Source: Lachnospiraceae bacterium G41
GTDB lineage: Bacteria > Bacillota > Clostridia > Lachnospirales > Lachnospiraceae
NCBI GenBank assembly: GCA_900100245.1
Contig: FNEU01000004.1
Coordinates: forward strand, 1-52,893
DNA: 52,893 bases
Direction of reading: 5' to 3'
The position numbers and the translations under genes were made by a program. Every line of letters begins with the position of its first letter. Positions within the stretch are counted from its first letter, which is position 1. The notes under the pieces are model-generated. The model saw only the letters and a program-made list of their open reading frames with translations, had not been told where the DNA came from and made no database searches. Below, one piece after another: positions 35,781 to 43,399 of this stretch.

Positions 35781-36313
35781 TGAGTACACTTAACGTTTTA
35801 CTTGCCGGATTCGGCGGACAGGGCATCCTTTTTGGAGGCAAGACACTTGCTTACTCGGGTCTTTTAGACGGAAAGAACCTTTCATGGCTTCCTTCATACG
35901 GACCTGAAATGCGTGGCGGTACATGTAACTGCTCAGTAGTTATCAGTGACGACCCCATCGGTTCTCCCCTTGTAACACAGCCTGACGTGCTTGTTGCAAT
36001 GAACCGTCCTTCACTTGAGAAGTTCGTAAATGCAGTTGTACCCGGCGGTATGATTCTTGTAGACAGCTCAATGGTTGACATCAAGGTAGAAAGAGACGAC
36101 GTAAAAGTATTTTACATCGACGCTACCAAGATTGCTGACGAAAACAATATGAAGAGCTGCGCAATCATCATCCTCGTCGGAAAGATGTTCAAGGAAATCG
36201 GTTTCCTTAACAAAGACGTTATTAACGATGCAGTTAAGAAAGTTATCCCTGCTAAAAAAGCAGCTATGATTGAACTTAACTTAAAGGCAATCGAAATCGG
36301 TCTTAACTCATAA
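35780..36313 (+). CDS. 2-ketoacid:ferredoxin oxidoreductase, gamma subunit
   Basis: Predicted 177 residues with LLAGFGGQGILFGGKTLAY and SYGPEMRGGTCNC, the signatures of the gamma (CoA-binding) subunit. Coupled to the beta gene by the TAATG overlap. Last gene of the operon, followed by the hairpin at 36325. Confidence 0.95.
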   Translation: MSTLNVLLAGFGGQGILFGGKTLAYSGLLDGKNLSWLPSYGPEMRGGTCNCSVVISDDPIGSPLVTQPDVLVAMNRPSLEKFVNAVVPGGMILVDSSMVDIKVERDDVKVFYIDATKIADENNMKSCAIIILVGKMFKEIGFLNKDVINDAVKKVIPAKKAAMIELNLKAIEIGLNS

Positions 36314-36324
36314 AAGAAAAAATC

Positions 36325-36363
36325 CTTCCCGCACTTTTATGGTGCGGGAAGTCATATATTTTT
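36325..36363 (+). terminator. terminator with CTTTTATGG loop
   Basis: CTTCCCGCA (36325-36333) pairs perfectly with TGCGGGAAG (36343-36351) around loop CTTTTATGG, followed by TCATATATTTTT. Third member of the same-loop hairpin family. Confidence 0.82.
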
Positions 36364-36396
36364 AAAGAAGGGATTTATACCCGTCTTTTATGATTG

Positions 36397-36444
36397 ACAC
36401 GCCATAATTTCTTGTGGCGTGTAATGTGTTTTTTATGGTATTCT
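36397..36444 (+). promoter_or_regulatory. hairpin and extended -10 promoter of the cupin regulator
   Basis: ACACGCCA/TGGCGTGT (36397-36404 and 36415-36422) is a perfect stem that is followed by TTTTTT. Just beyond is TGG-TATTCT (36436-36444), an extended -10 box 52 bases upstream of the ATG. The stem could be a terminator for upstream reading or an operator overlapping the -35 region. Confidence 0.5.
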
Positions 36445-36496
36445 AAAAATACGAATATTTAAGCAGTTCATAAGTGTTTAAAGAAAGGTACGAACT

Positions 36497-37045
36497 ATGG
36501 ATGAAATCAGAGAAATAGCTTTAAGAATCAAAGAACTTCGTGAAATCTGCGATTACACAGAGGAAGAAGTGGCAAAGCGAGTGGGCGTGGATGTCGAGAC
36601 ATACAGAGAGTATGAAAGAACCGGCAAAGATATCCCCATCAATACCATTTACCAGCTTTCGAAGATGTATAAAGTGGATATGTCCGAGATTCTTACGGGT
36701 GTTTCCGCAAAACTTAATACATATCAGGTGGTTCGTGCAGGATGCGGTGCAAAGGCCGACAGATATCCGGGTTACGAATTTAAGGACCTGGCTTATCACT
36801 ATGCAAACACGCTGATGCAGCCTTTTATAGTTACGCTTGATCCGTCCGACAAGCCCGCGGATTTGGTTACTCACAGGGGGGAAGAATTCAATCTCGTATT
36901 AGAAGGTACCGTCGTCGTCACCTTTGGTGACAAGGAATTAGTTTTGGAAAAAGGCGACAGTATTTATTTTAATCCCAATTACCCTCACGGACAAAGATGC
37001 GGAGGTAATACTCCCGCTACGTTCCTGACCATGATTGCGGAGTAA
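36497..37045 (+). CDS. XRE-cupin transcriptional regulator
   Basis: Predicted 182 residues. An XRE helix-turn-helix spans about residues 6-62 and a small-molecule-binding cupin barrel about 105-180 (HRGEEFNLVLEG, EKGDSIYFNPNYPHG). Proteins of this build sense a metabolite through the cupin. It lies 21 bases upstream of the acyl-CoA synthetase gene, the likely target and source of the ligand. AAAGGTACGAACT precedes the start. Confidence 0.92.
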   Translation: MDEIREIALRIKELREICDYTEEEVAKRVGVDVETYREYERTGKDIPINTIYQLSKMYKVDMSEILTGVSAKLNTYQVVRAGCGAKADRYPGYEFKDLAYHYANTLMQPFIVTLDPSDKPADLVTHRGEEFNLVLEGTVVVTFGDKELVLEKGDSIYFNPNYPHGQRCGGNTPATFLTMIAE

Positions 37046-37066
37046 GGAAACGGAGAGATAAAAGAA

Positions 37067-38749
37067 ATGTTAGAAAGATTTTTACCCAGAATAGATTTTG
37101 ACAGTTACGAAGATTTTAAGGCAAATTACAAAGTTACTCCTCCTCAGGATTTTAACTTTGCATACGATATAGTTGATGCATGGGCTAAGGAAGAACCTGA
37201 TAAAAGAGCCCTCCTCTGGTGCAACGACCACGATGAAGAAAGAACATTCACATTTACGGACATTTCAAAAATGTCCAATCAGGTAGCGAATATGTTCAGA
37301 GCCCGCGGACTTAAAAAAGGCGATGTAGTAATGCTTATTTTAAGAAGACGCTGGGAATACTGGATTACCGCTGTAGGTCTTATGAAACTCGGTGTAATAA
37401 TCGTACCTGGAACACTGCAGCTTACCAAAAAAGATATAGCATACCGTGCAAATGCAGCATCCATCAAAGCGTTTGTATGCGTTGATGATGCATACGTAAT
37501 TGAGCAGATGGAACTCGCACTTCCCGAAGCTCCCTGCATCGAGAGCGTATTTATAGTAGACAACAAGGAAAGAGAAGGCTGGATTAATTTCAACGCCGAA
37601 ATAGCAAAATATCCCGATACATTTGAGAGACCTACCGACGATCAGAAGACCGTAGGTACAGACCTCATGCAGATTTATTTCACATCGGGTACAACAGGAA
37701 TGCCCAAGATGGTTTGTCACAATTACTTCCATCCTTTGGGACATATTGTTACGGCTCATTACTGGCAGAGAGTACAGGAAAACAAGCTTCACATGTCTGT
37801 TTCAGACTCAGGCTGGGCTAAGTTCGGCTGGGGCAAAATCTACGGTCAGTGGATTTGCGGAGCTACAATTTTTTGCTACGACATGGATAAGTTCCATGCA
37901 AACAACCTTCTTGCCAAGATTGAAAAATACAAACTTACAACATTCTGTGCACCTCCTACAATGTACAGATTCATGCTTCAGGAAAAGGTTGAAGACTACG
38001 ATTTATCAAGCGTAGAACACTGGGCAACCGCAGGCGAAGCATTAAATCCCGAAGTATTTAACCGTTGGGAAGAATTAACAGGTAAAAAGATTGCATCAGG
38101 TTTCGGCCAGACAGAAGGTACGGTTTTAATCGCAAACTTCGAATGGTTTGAATCAAAGCCCGGCACACTCGGCAAGCCTTCACCCATTTATGATTTACAT
38201 CTTTTCGATGCTGACGGAAAAGACTGTGAAAACGGTGAAGAAGGAGAAATCGTTATCTGCGATGTAATAAACAATCCGCCCATCGGACTTTTCGTAGGAT
38301 ATTACAAGAACAAAGAATTAACCGACGAAGCTCTAGGTTCCGGCAACTATAATCTTAAGGACGTTGCATGGAGAGACAACGACGGATATTACTGGTTCGT
38401 AGGACGTCATGACGACGTTATTAAATGTTCCGGTTACCGTATCGGACCTTTCGAGGTAGAAAGTGCGCTCATCGAGCATCCTGCAGTAGTAGAATGTGCG
38501 ATTACAGCAGCTCCCGACCCCATCAGAGGCCAGGTAGTTAAGGCAAGAATCGTTCTTGCAGCAGGCTACACTCCTTCGGAAGAACTTACCAAGGAACTTC
38601 AGAACCACGTTAAGCATGCAACCGCTCCTTACAAGTATCCGAGAATCGTAGAATACGTTCAGGAACTTCCCAAGACTTTGGGCGGTAAGATTAAGCGTAA
38701 GGAACTTCGTGAAGAAGACGAGCGCATGTATGCAGAGATGAATTATTAA
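37067..38749 (+). CDS. AMP-forming acyl-CoA synthetase
   Basis: Predicted 560 residues of the ANL superfamily. AMP-binding motif YFTSGTTGMPKMV (near 206-218), GFGQTEG (near 344-350), YWFVGRHDDVIKCSGYRIGP (hinge, near 442-461) and the catalytic lysine in TLGGKIKRKEL near the C terminus. The sequence resembles medium-chain or acetoacetate-type acyl-CoA ligases. Preceded by its cupin regulator and close to a branched-chain type ketoacid oxidoreductase, so a role in branched-chain or aromatic acid activation is possible. Substrate not established. Confidence 0.92.
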   Translation: MLERFLPRIDFDSYEDFKANYKVTPPQDFNFAYDIVDAWAKEEPDKRALLWCNDHDEERTFTFTDISKMSNQVANMFRARGLKKGDVVMLILRRRWEYWITAVGLMKLGVIIVPGTLQLTKKDIAYRANAASIKAFVCVDDAYVIEQMELALPEAPCIESVFIVDNKEREGWINFNAEIAKYPDTFERPTDDQKTVGTDLMQIYFTSGTTGMPKMVCHNYFHPLGHIVTAHYWQRVQENKLHMSVSDSGWAKFGWGKIYGQWICGATIFCYDMDKFHANNLLAKIEKYKLTTFCAPPTMYRFMLQEKVEDYDLSSVEHWATAGEALNPEVFNRWEELTGKKIASGFGQTEGTVLIANFEWFESKPGTLGKPSPIYDLHLFDADGKDCENGEEGEIVICDVINNPPIGLFVGYYKNKELTDEALGSGNYNLKDVAWRDNDGYYWFVGRHDDVIKCSGYRIGPFEVESALIEHPAVVECAITAAPDPIRGQVVKARIVLAAGYTPSEELTKELQNHVKHATAPYKYPRIVEYVQELPKTLGGKIKRKELREEDERMYAEMNY

Positions 38750-38766
38750 AACCCAAACAGGTGCCC

Positions 38767-38803
38767 GGCTCGCGAAGCGTGCCCGGCTCCGAAAAAACCG
38801 GAG
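38767..38803 (+). repeat. paired leader hairpins, second one covers the Shine-Dalgarno site
   Basis: GGC-t-CGC-GAA-GCG-t-GCC forms a stem with a T-T mismatch, matching the hairpins at 14184 and 17468. GTGCCCGGCTC is directly repeated at 38761 and 38779. The following CTCCG (38787-38791) pairs with CGGAG (38799-38803), which is part of the ribosome-binding site GGAGG of the FKBP gene. Confidence 0.5.
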
Positions 38804-38809
38804 GAAAAA

Positions 38810-39979
38810 ATGAGTTCAGATAAACGCGAGGCACAAAAGAAAAATCGTGAAAAAGCAATCCAGAAAGCCAAGACAACCAAGACAGTAAAATGGATTGTAG
38901 TTGCAGTTGTAGGACTTACATTACTTGGAATTATCGGCTGGGCTGTGGCATCAAACATCGTAGTTGATACCAAGGCAGTTGAGGACTTCAGCCAGGGCTT
39001 AAACGAAGACGGTACAATTGCAGGAATCAAAGCAACAGACTATGTTGACCTTTGTAATTACGAAAATATCACCGTTTCCAGAAGCGAACATGAAATCAGC
39101 GAAGAAGACTGGAACAGCTATGTTGAGAATATTTTAGCAGCATATCCCGACAATTGCACTGACACTTCTGTCAAGATAAAAGAGGGCGACACCATCAACC
39201 TTGATTATGTCGGAAGTATTGACGGAGTTGAATTCCAGGGTGGCTCAACAGGCGGTATGGGAACAAGTCTTACAATCGGTTCACACGCTTATATCGACGG
39301 TTTCGAAGATGCAATCATCGGACACAATGTCGGCGAAAACTTTGATATCACCGTTACATTCCCCGAGGATTACGGCAAAGACGAATTAAACGGTAAGGAT
39401 GCTGTATTTAACATTACAGTTAACAGCGTTCAGGTGCCCTCCACATTCAATGATGATTTTGTAAAAGCACATTATTCTGACGTTGCATCAACCACAGAAG
39501 AATATAAGAAATATTATATAGATTCCAGATTTGATGAAAGCCTTCAGCAGTATCTGACAAAATATATAAGAGAGAATTCGACCGTAAAGAATTATCCCAA
39601 GGATTACTTAAAGACCGTAAAGGGCCAGATCAAAAACAACGACCTTCAGACATACGAGCAGTACAAAACGTATGGTGGCGAAGTTACAGTCGGAACGTTT
39701 GAAAACTTTACCGGCCTTAGCAAAAAGGAATACGAGGCATCCATTACTAATACGGCACAGAATACGATTGATGACAATCTTAAATTCCAGGCTATCTACG
39801 AGGACGCAGGCCTCACAGTCACACAGGAAGACGTTTACGCTATGCTTGATGCGTACGGCCTTGACAGTCAGTATTACAGCGTATACGAGCAGACATACGG
39901 CAAGCCTTATTTATATCAGACCGCTATGACATATGTTGTGCTTAAACATTTGCAGTCAAATGTGAATGTTACAGAATAA
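38810..39979 (+). CDS. membrane-anchored FKBP-type/trigger-factor-like peptidyl-prolyl isomerase
   Basis: Predicted 389 residues. A very basic N terminus is followed by a single membrane helix (27-49), an FKBP domain at about 125-210 (GDTINLDYVGSIDGVEFQGG.., IDGFEDAIIGHNVGE, VTFPEDYG), and a helical C-terminal region resembling the trigger factor chaperone domain. By the positive-inside rule the catalytic part is outside the membrane, where it would help fold secreted proteins. Unlike PrsA it has no lipobox. Confidence 0.88.
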   Translation: MSSDKREAQKKNREKAIQKAKTTKTVKWIVVAVVGLTLLGIIGWAVASNIVVDTKAVEDFSQGLNEDGTIAGIKATDYVDLCNYENITVSRSEHEISEEDWNSYVENILAAYPDNCTDTSVKIKEGDTINLDYVGSIDGVEFQGGSTGGMGTSLTIGSHAYIDGFEDAIIGHNVGENFDITVTFPEDYGKDELNGKDAVFNITVNSVQVPSTFNDDFVKAHYSDVASTTEEYKKYYIDSRFDESLQQYLTKYIRENSTVKNYPKDYLKTVKGQIKNNDLQTYEQYKTYGGEVTVGTFENFTGLSKKEYEASITNTAQNTIDDNLKFQAIYEDAGLTVTQEDVYAMLDAYGLDSQYYSVYEQTYGKPYLYQTAMTYVVLKHLQSNVNVTE

Positions 39980-40000
39980 ATTTATAAAGGAGATTTTTAT

Positions 40001-40987
40001 ATGAGTTCAAACGTAAGACCCGAGTCAATGGAAAGAATCACCACAGAAGCTTTGGCAAAAGCTTTTATCGACGAGCAGATTGCTGAGATTAAGGCGCAGG
40101 TTGGTGACAAGAAAGTACTTCTTGCTTTATCAGGCGGTGTAGATTCATCCGTAGTTGCAGCACTTTTAATCAAGGCTATCGGACAGAATCTTGTATGTGT
40201 ACATGTTAACCACGGCCTTTTAAGAAAGGGCGAGCCCGAGCAGGTTATCGAAGTATTCAAGAATCAGATGAATGCCAACTTAATCTATGTTGATGCAACA
40301 GACAGATTCCTTGATAAGCTTGCAGGCGTTGCAGATCCTGAAACAAAGAGAAAAATTATAGGCAAGGAATTCATCGATGTATTCGCTGAAGAAGCTTCAA
40401 AGCTCGAAGGAATCGAATTCCTCGCACAGGGAACAATTTATCCCGACATCCTTGAAAGTGACGGCGTTAAGGCTCACCACAACGTAGGCGGCCTTCCCGA
40501 AGAATTAAATTTTGAACTCGTTGAACCCGTTAAATTCTTATATAAAGACGAAGTACGTGTAGTTGGTAAGGTACTCGGCCTTCCCGACAACATGGTTTAT
40601 CGTCAGCCCTTCCCCGGACCCGGACTCGGTGTTCGCTGCGTAGGCGCTATCACAAGAGACAGACTCGAAGCATTAAGAGAAGCTGATGCAATCGTTCGCG
40701 AAGAAATCGGTAAACTTCCCGAAACCCCTTGGCAGTACTTCTGCGCAATTCCCGACATCAAGTCTACAGGTATCAAGTATGATGCTGCCGGCAAGGGCGA
40801 GCGTTACATGGGCTGGGCAGTTGTAATCCGTGCAGTCAACACCACAGACGCAGTTAAGGTTACAGTACCCGAAATTCCTTTCGCAACACTCTGCAAAATG
40901 AGAGACCAGATCGTTCAGATCCCCGGCGTCAACAGAGTACTCTGGGATATCTCAGAAAAACCTGTTGCAACCATCGAGTGGGAATAA
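40001..40987 (+). CDS. guaA: GMP synthase ATP-pyrophosphatase subunit without glutaminase domain
   Basis: Predicted 328 residues. The PP-loop LSGGVDSSV (43-51), VNHGLLRKGE, GTIYPDILES and the dimerisation domain ending ISEKPVATIEWE cover the C-terminal two thirds of GuaA. The roughly 190-residue class I glutamine amidotransferase domain is absent, as in archaeal split GuaA subunit B; no glutaminase partner is found in the window. It converts XMP to GMP using ATP and ammonia. Its last 27 bases are repeated at 42277, and the last part also at 47745, marking an integration hotspot. Confidence 0.92.
   Translation: MSSNVRPESMERITTEALAKAFIDEQIAEIKAQVGDKKVLLALSGGVDSSVVAALLIKAIGQNLVCVHVNHGLLRKGEPEQVIEVFKNQMNANLIYVDATDRFLDKLAGVADPETKRKIIGKEFIDVFAEEASKLEGIEFLAQGTIYPDILESDGVKAHHNVGGLPEELNFELVEPVKFLYKDEVRVVGKVLGLPDNMVYRQPFPGPGLGVRCVGAITRDRLEALREADAIVREEIGKLPETPWQYFCAIPDIKSTGIKYDAAGKGERYMGWAVVIRAVNTTDAVKVTVPEIPFATLCKMRDQIVQIPGVNRVLWDISEKPVATIEWE
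40961..40987 (+). other. attachment-site-like sequence, guaA 3' end (copy 1)
   Basis: The final codons of guaA (Pro-Val-Ala-Thr-Ile-Glu-Trp-Glu-stop). Compared with copy 2 at 42277-42303 it differs at three of 27 bases, all third codon positions. Bases 40969-40986 are identical to 47745-47762. The guaA 3' end is an established insertion site of genomic islands. Confidence 0.75.
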
Positions 40988-41024
40988 ACAGTTCAACGAA
41001 TCTTGACAAAATATTGACATTTGT

Positions 41025-41064
41025 AATACCACTTTCTTGACGGGAAAGTGGTATTATTTTTTTG
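41025..41064 (+). terminator. intrinsic terminator after guaA
   Basis: Perfect 12-base stem AATACCACTTTC/GAAAGTGGTATT around TTGACGG, followed by a T-rich tract. Confidence 0.93.
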
Positions 41065-41125
41065 TTTTAAAGAGTTGAAAAAAATAATCGCATTTCGAAA
41101 ATTAAAATCACTTAGGAGACAAAAA

Positions 41126-42163
41126 ATGAATACTACGGAAAAGAAAAAACTTTTGATTTTTGTAGCAGTGGCATATGGTATGGCTTATGTCATGTCTGCA
41201 CTGATGTTTATCGGATTTAAGAAAGGATACGATTTGACGGCTTTCGTCAATACAATGATGTTGTATCCCGCATGCGGCGTAATACTCGGCAAACTTATAT
41301 GCAAAAAAGAAGACGAAAAACTTCCGATGTTCGGATATATAACGGTTATTGTCACATGTGCAATTATGGTCGTTATGAGTATCTGCTCGCTTTTCATACA
41401 TTTTGAACCGTCAAAAAACGGTACGGATTTCTGGGCTTCGCTTTCTTCCGTTCCGCTTATTATCGGAAGCATTGTGGCATATGTTGCATTCTGGGCCTGC
41501 GGCAAAGAAAAAAGAATAAACGCAGGAGTTCAAAGAAGCAACTTCGGATGGTGTATTCTTTGGGCATTTATAACAGTTATTCTTTTGTTTGGAAGAGTAT
41601 TTTTAAGCGTATTCGCAACCGATTTATTTGCGCATAACCACGATGGATGGAATATGTTAAAAGGAGTATTGGTAAGTCCTTCATTCTGGATCGGATTCAT
41701 ATTCCTGCCTTTTAATTTCTTCTTATCATGGCTTGCGTTTTTCGGAGAAGAATACGGATGGAGATATTACCTTCAGCCTGTTATGCAAAGGAAAATGGGC
41801 AAACGCCTTGCGGTAATCGTTCTTGGCGTTGTATGGGCATTGTGGCATCTTGGTGCTGATTTTATGTATTACACCACAAAAGACGGCCCTCAAGCAATGG
41901 TGGCTCAGATTATTACATGTATTGCATTTGCGGTATTCTTTGGCTTCTTATATATGAAGACCGAAAACATCTGGCTTCTGGCATTTGCGCATTTTGCAAA
42001 CAACAACCTGACGGCTCTTTTTGCAGGAGGCGGAAGCCAAGCCATTCAGAATCAGTCCATTGCATGGTCGCAGCTTCCTATTCAAGCACTTTCTTTTATA
42101 ATTTTCATTCTCTTTATTCTTGCACCGATTTATTCAAACAAGAAGAAAGAAAAAGCAGAATAA
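41126..42163 (+). CDS. CPBP family intramembrane metalloprotease
   Basis: Predicted 345 residues with about eight hydrophobic helices. The CPBP (CAAX protease and bacteriocin-processing) motifs are present: EEYGWR (208-213), WALWHLG (238-243) with the second metal ligand, and AHFANNN near residue 298. Family members act in bacteriocin self-immunity, anti-sigma-factor cleavage or peptide processing. AGGAGA lies upstream of ATG 41126; the longer start at 41048 sits in the terminator. It is the only gene between guaA-end copies 1 and 2, so it looks like imported cargo. Confidence 0.9.
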   Translation: MNTTEKKKLLIFVAVAYGMAYVMSALMFIGFKKGYDLTAFVNTMMLYPACGVILGKLICKKEDEKLPMFGYITVIVTCAIMVVMSICSLFIHFEPSKNGTDFWASLSSVPLIIGSIVAYVAFWACGKEKRINAGVQRSNFGWCILWAFITVILLFGRVFLSVFATDLFAHNHDGWNMLKGVLVSPSFWIGFIFLPFNFFLSWLAFFGEEYGWRYYLQPVMQRKMGKRLAVIVLGVVWALWHLGADFMYYTTKDGPQAMVAQIITCIAFAVFFGFLYMKTENIWLLAFAHFANNNLTALFAGGGSQAIQNQSIAWSQLPIQALSFIIFILFILAPIYSNKKKEKAE

Positions 42164-42230
42164 ATATCATAAAGTGGAATTTATTGTAAGAGAAGGATAA
42201 AATTTTATTTGAGAGGCAATAATGACAGAC

Positions 42231-42273
42231 GGACCGTGCGTGAGCGAAGCTCACAGCACCGGTCCTGTTTTTT
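42231..42273 (+). terminator. intrinsic terminator
   Basis: GGACCG-TGC-GTGAGC with loop GAA pairs with GCTCAC-a-GCA-c-CGGTCC, then T run. Very stable hairpin directly upstream of guaA-end copy 2. Confidence 0.85.
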
Positions 42274-42276
42274 TAT

Positions 42277-42303
42277 CCTGTTGCTACGATTGAGTGGGAA
42301 TAA
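42277..42303 (+). other. attachment-site-like sequence, second guaA 3' end (copy 2)
   Basis: Encodes the same PVATIEWE-stop as the guaA terminus, with no open frame upstream. The three base changes are all synonymous, so the sequence evolved as a guaA coding end, presumably in another genome, before arriving here. A second terminator follows. Confidence 0.8.
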
Positions 42304-42312
42304 AGAGTCATT

Positions 42313-42353
42313 TCCCGCAAGCCTCTATTTGCAGGGGTTTGCGGGATTTTTTT
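42313..42353 (+). terminator. intrinsic terminator behind guaA-end copy 2
   Basis: TCCCGCAA (42313-42320) pairs with TTGCGGGA (42339-42346), followed by seven T. It probably served as the original guaA terminator and moved with this copy. Confidence 0.85.
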
Positions 42354-42381
42354 ATTTTCTGACGGCAAAATGCCTGCAAAA

Positions 42382-42432
42382 TTCCCACTTAATGTATAAA
42401 AAAATAAAATTAAAAAAATAAATAAGTGGGAA
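42382..42432. repeat. inverted repeat TTCCCACTTA / TAAGTGGGAA
   Basis: Perfect ten-base arms (42382-42391 and 42423-42432) flank a 31-base, almost pure A/T spacer. Each arm contains AGTGGGAA, which is also the core of the guaA-end copies. It may be an integrase arm or core site, or an operator or promoter region for the genes that follow. Confidence 0.55.
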
Positions 42433-42443
42433 ATGGCATAATA

Positions 42444-42695
42444 ATGTTATATTATACAATTGGAGGAAAGAAGATAAAAGATGAATTTCCAAGTATAAAA
42501 TATCCATATGTCAAAGAAATTGTTAAGGTGCCCGGAAAACTAGAAAAGGCAATACGATTCTACAATGATTTCAAATTATCACATCGTCGGCTATTTTATG
42601 ATTATTGTGAAGGGATGAGCGTGGAAGGCAAGCCGTATAATCCTTGGGCTACATTTAACGAAAAAATAGGGAATAAGGTGAAGATTTTGACATAA
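42444..42695 (+). CDS. small hypothetical protein
   Basis: Predicted 83 residues, basic and soluble, starting MLYYTIGGKKIKDEFP. No known domain is recognised. It lies ten bases upstream of the response regulator gene and on the same strand, so it is probably in the same transcript. The ribosome-binding site is weak (GTGGGAAATGG); an alternative is that only the last part is used. Confidence 0.5.
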   Translation: MLYYTIGGKKIKDEFPSIKYPYVKEIVKVPGKLEKAIRFYNDFKLSHRRLFYDYCEGMSVEGKPYNPWATFNEKIGNKVKILT

Positions 42696-42705
42696 GGGAG
42701 GCTTA

Positions 42706-43392
42706 ATGAAAATACAGATAGTTGAAGACGATCTTTCGCTTTGCGAAGGGGTAGCGATTACGCTTAACGAAAACAATGAATTTTACAAAGAAAATACTAG
42801 ACATGATGCCAAAGACGGATTTGACAATTACGGCAAGGAACTGGATATGATTATTCTAGATATCAATCTTCCGGATGGAAGCGGATATGATTATCTTAAA
42901 TATGTCAGGGAAAGAAGCGACGTTCCGGTTTTGATTCTTACGGCAAACGATCTGGAAATTGACGAAGTGACGGGACTTACCCTCGGAGCGGATGATTATC
43001 TGACCAAGCCTTTCAGTCTTGCTGTTTTAAGGGCAAGGGTAAATGCTTTGATAAGAAGAAGCGGTATTGCAAAAGAAACTGAAAAAAGAAGAGAAACGGT
43101 ATACAGACTTGATGATATGATTTTCGATTTTGACAAAATACTGTTCAAAAAAGGCAATGAGGATTTGTTTTTCAGCGTTAACGAACAAAAACTACTGAAA
43201 CTGTTTCTTGACAATAAAGGCCGGATATTGACCCGCGAAATACTTATGGAAAGACTTTGGGGCAATGAAGGCGAATTTGTGGATGAAAATGCACTTTCTG
43301 TTACAATAAACAGATTAAGAAGCAAGATAGATTCCGATTCCGAAAACAGGCACATAAATACCGTTTACGGACAGGGATATCGTTTTGAATAG
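42706..43392 (+). CDS. OmpR-family response regulator
   Basis: Predicted 228 residues. Receiver domain about 1-115 with acidic pocket E7, D8, D9, phospho-acceptor D52 (LDINLPDGSG) and K101 region (ADDYLTKPFS), followed by a winged-helix DNA-binding domain (SVNEQKLLKLF..., VDENALSVTINRLRSKI). GGGAGG precedes the ATG. Adjacent kinase and ABC transporter point to a BceR-like regulator of peptide-antibiotic resistance. Confidence 0.95.
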   Translation: MKIQIVEDDLSLCEGVAITLNENNEFYKENTRHDAKDGFDNYGKELDMIILDINLPDGSGYDYLKYVRERSDVPVLILTANDLEIDEVTGLTLGADDYLTKPFSLAVLRARVNALIRRSGIAKETEKRRETVYRLDDMIFDFDKILFKKGNEDLFFSVNEQKLLKLFLDNKGRILTREILMERLWGNEGEFVDENALSVTINRLRSKIDSDSENRHINTVYGQGYRFE

Positions 43393-43399
43393 GAGATAT

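Noticed and set aside
36361-36496. Riboswitch ahead of the cupin regulator
   Set aside because: Only a simple hairpin and an extended -10 box are visible; no conserved aptamer core was recognised.
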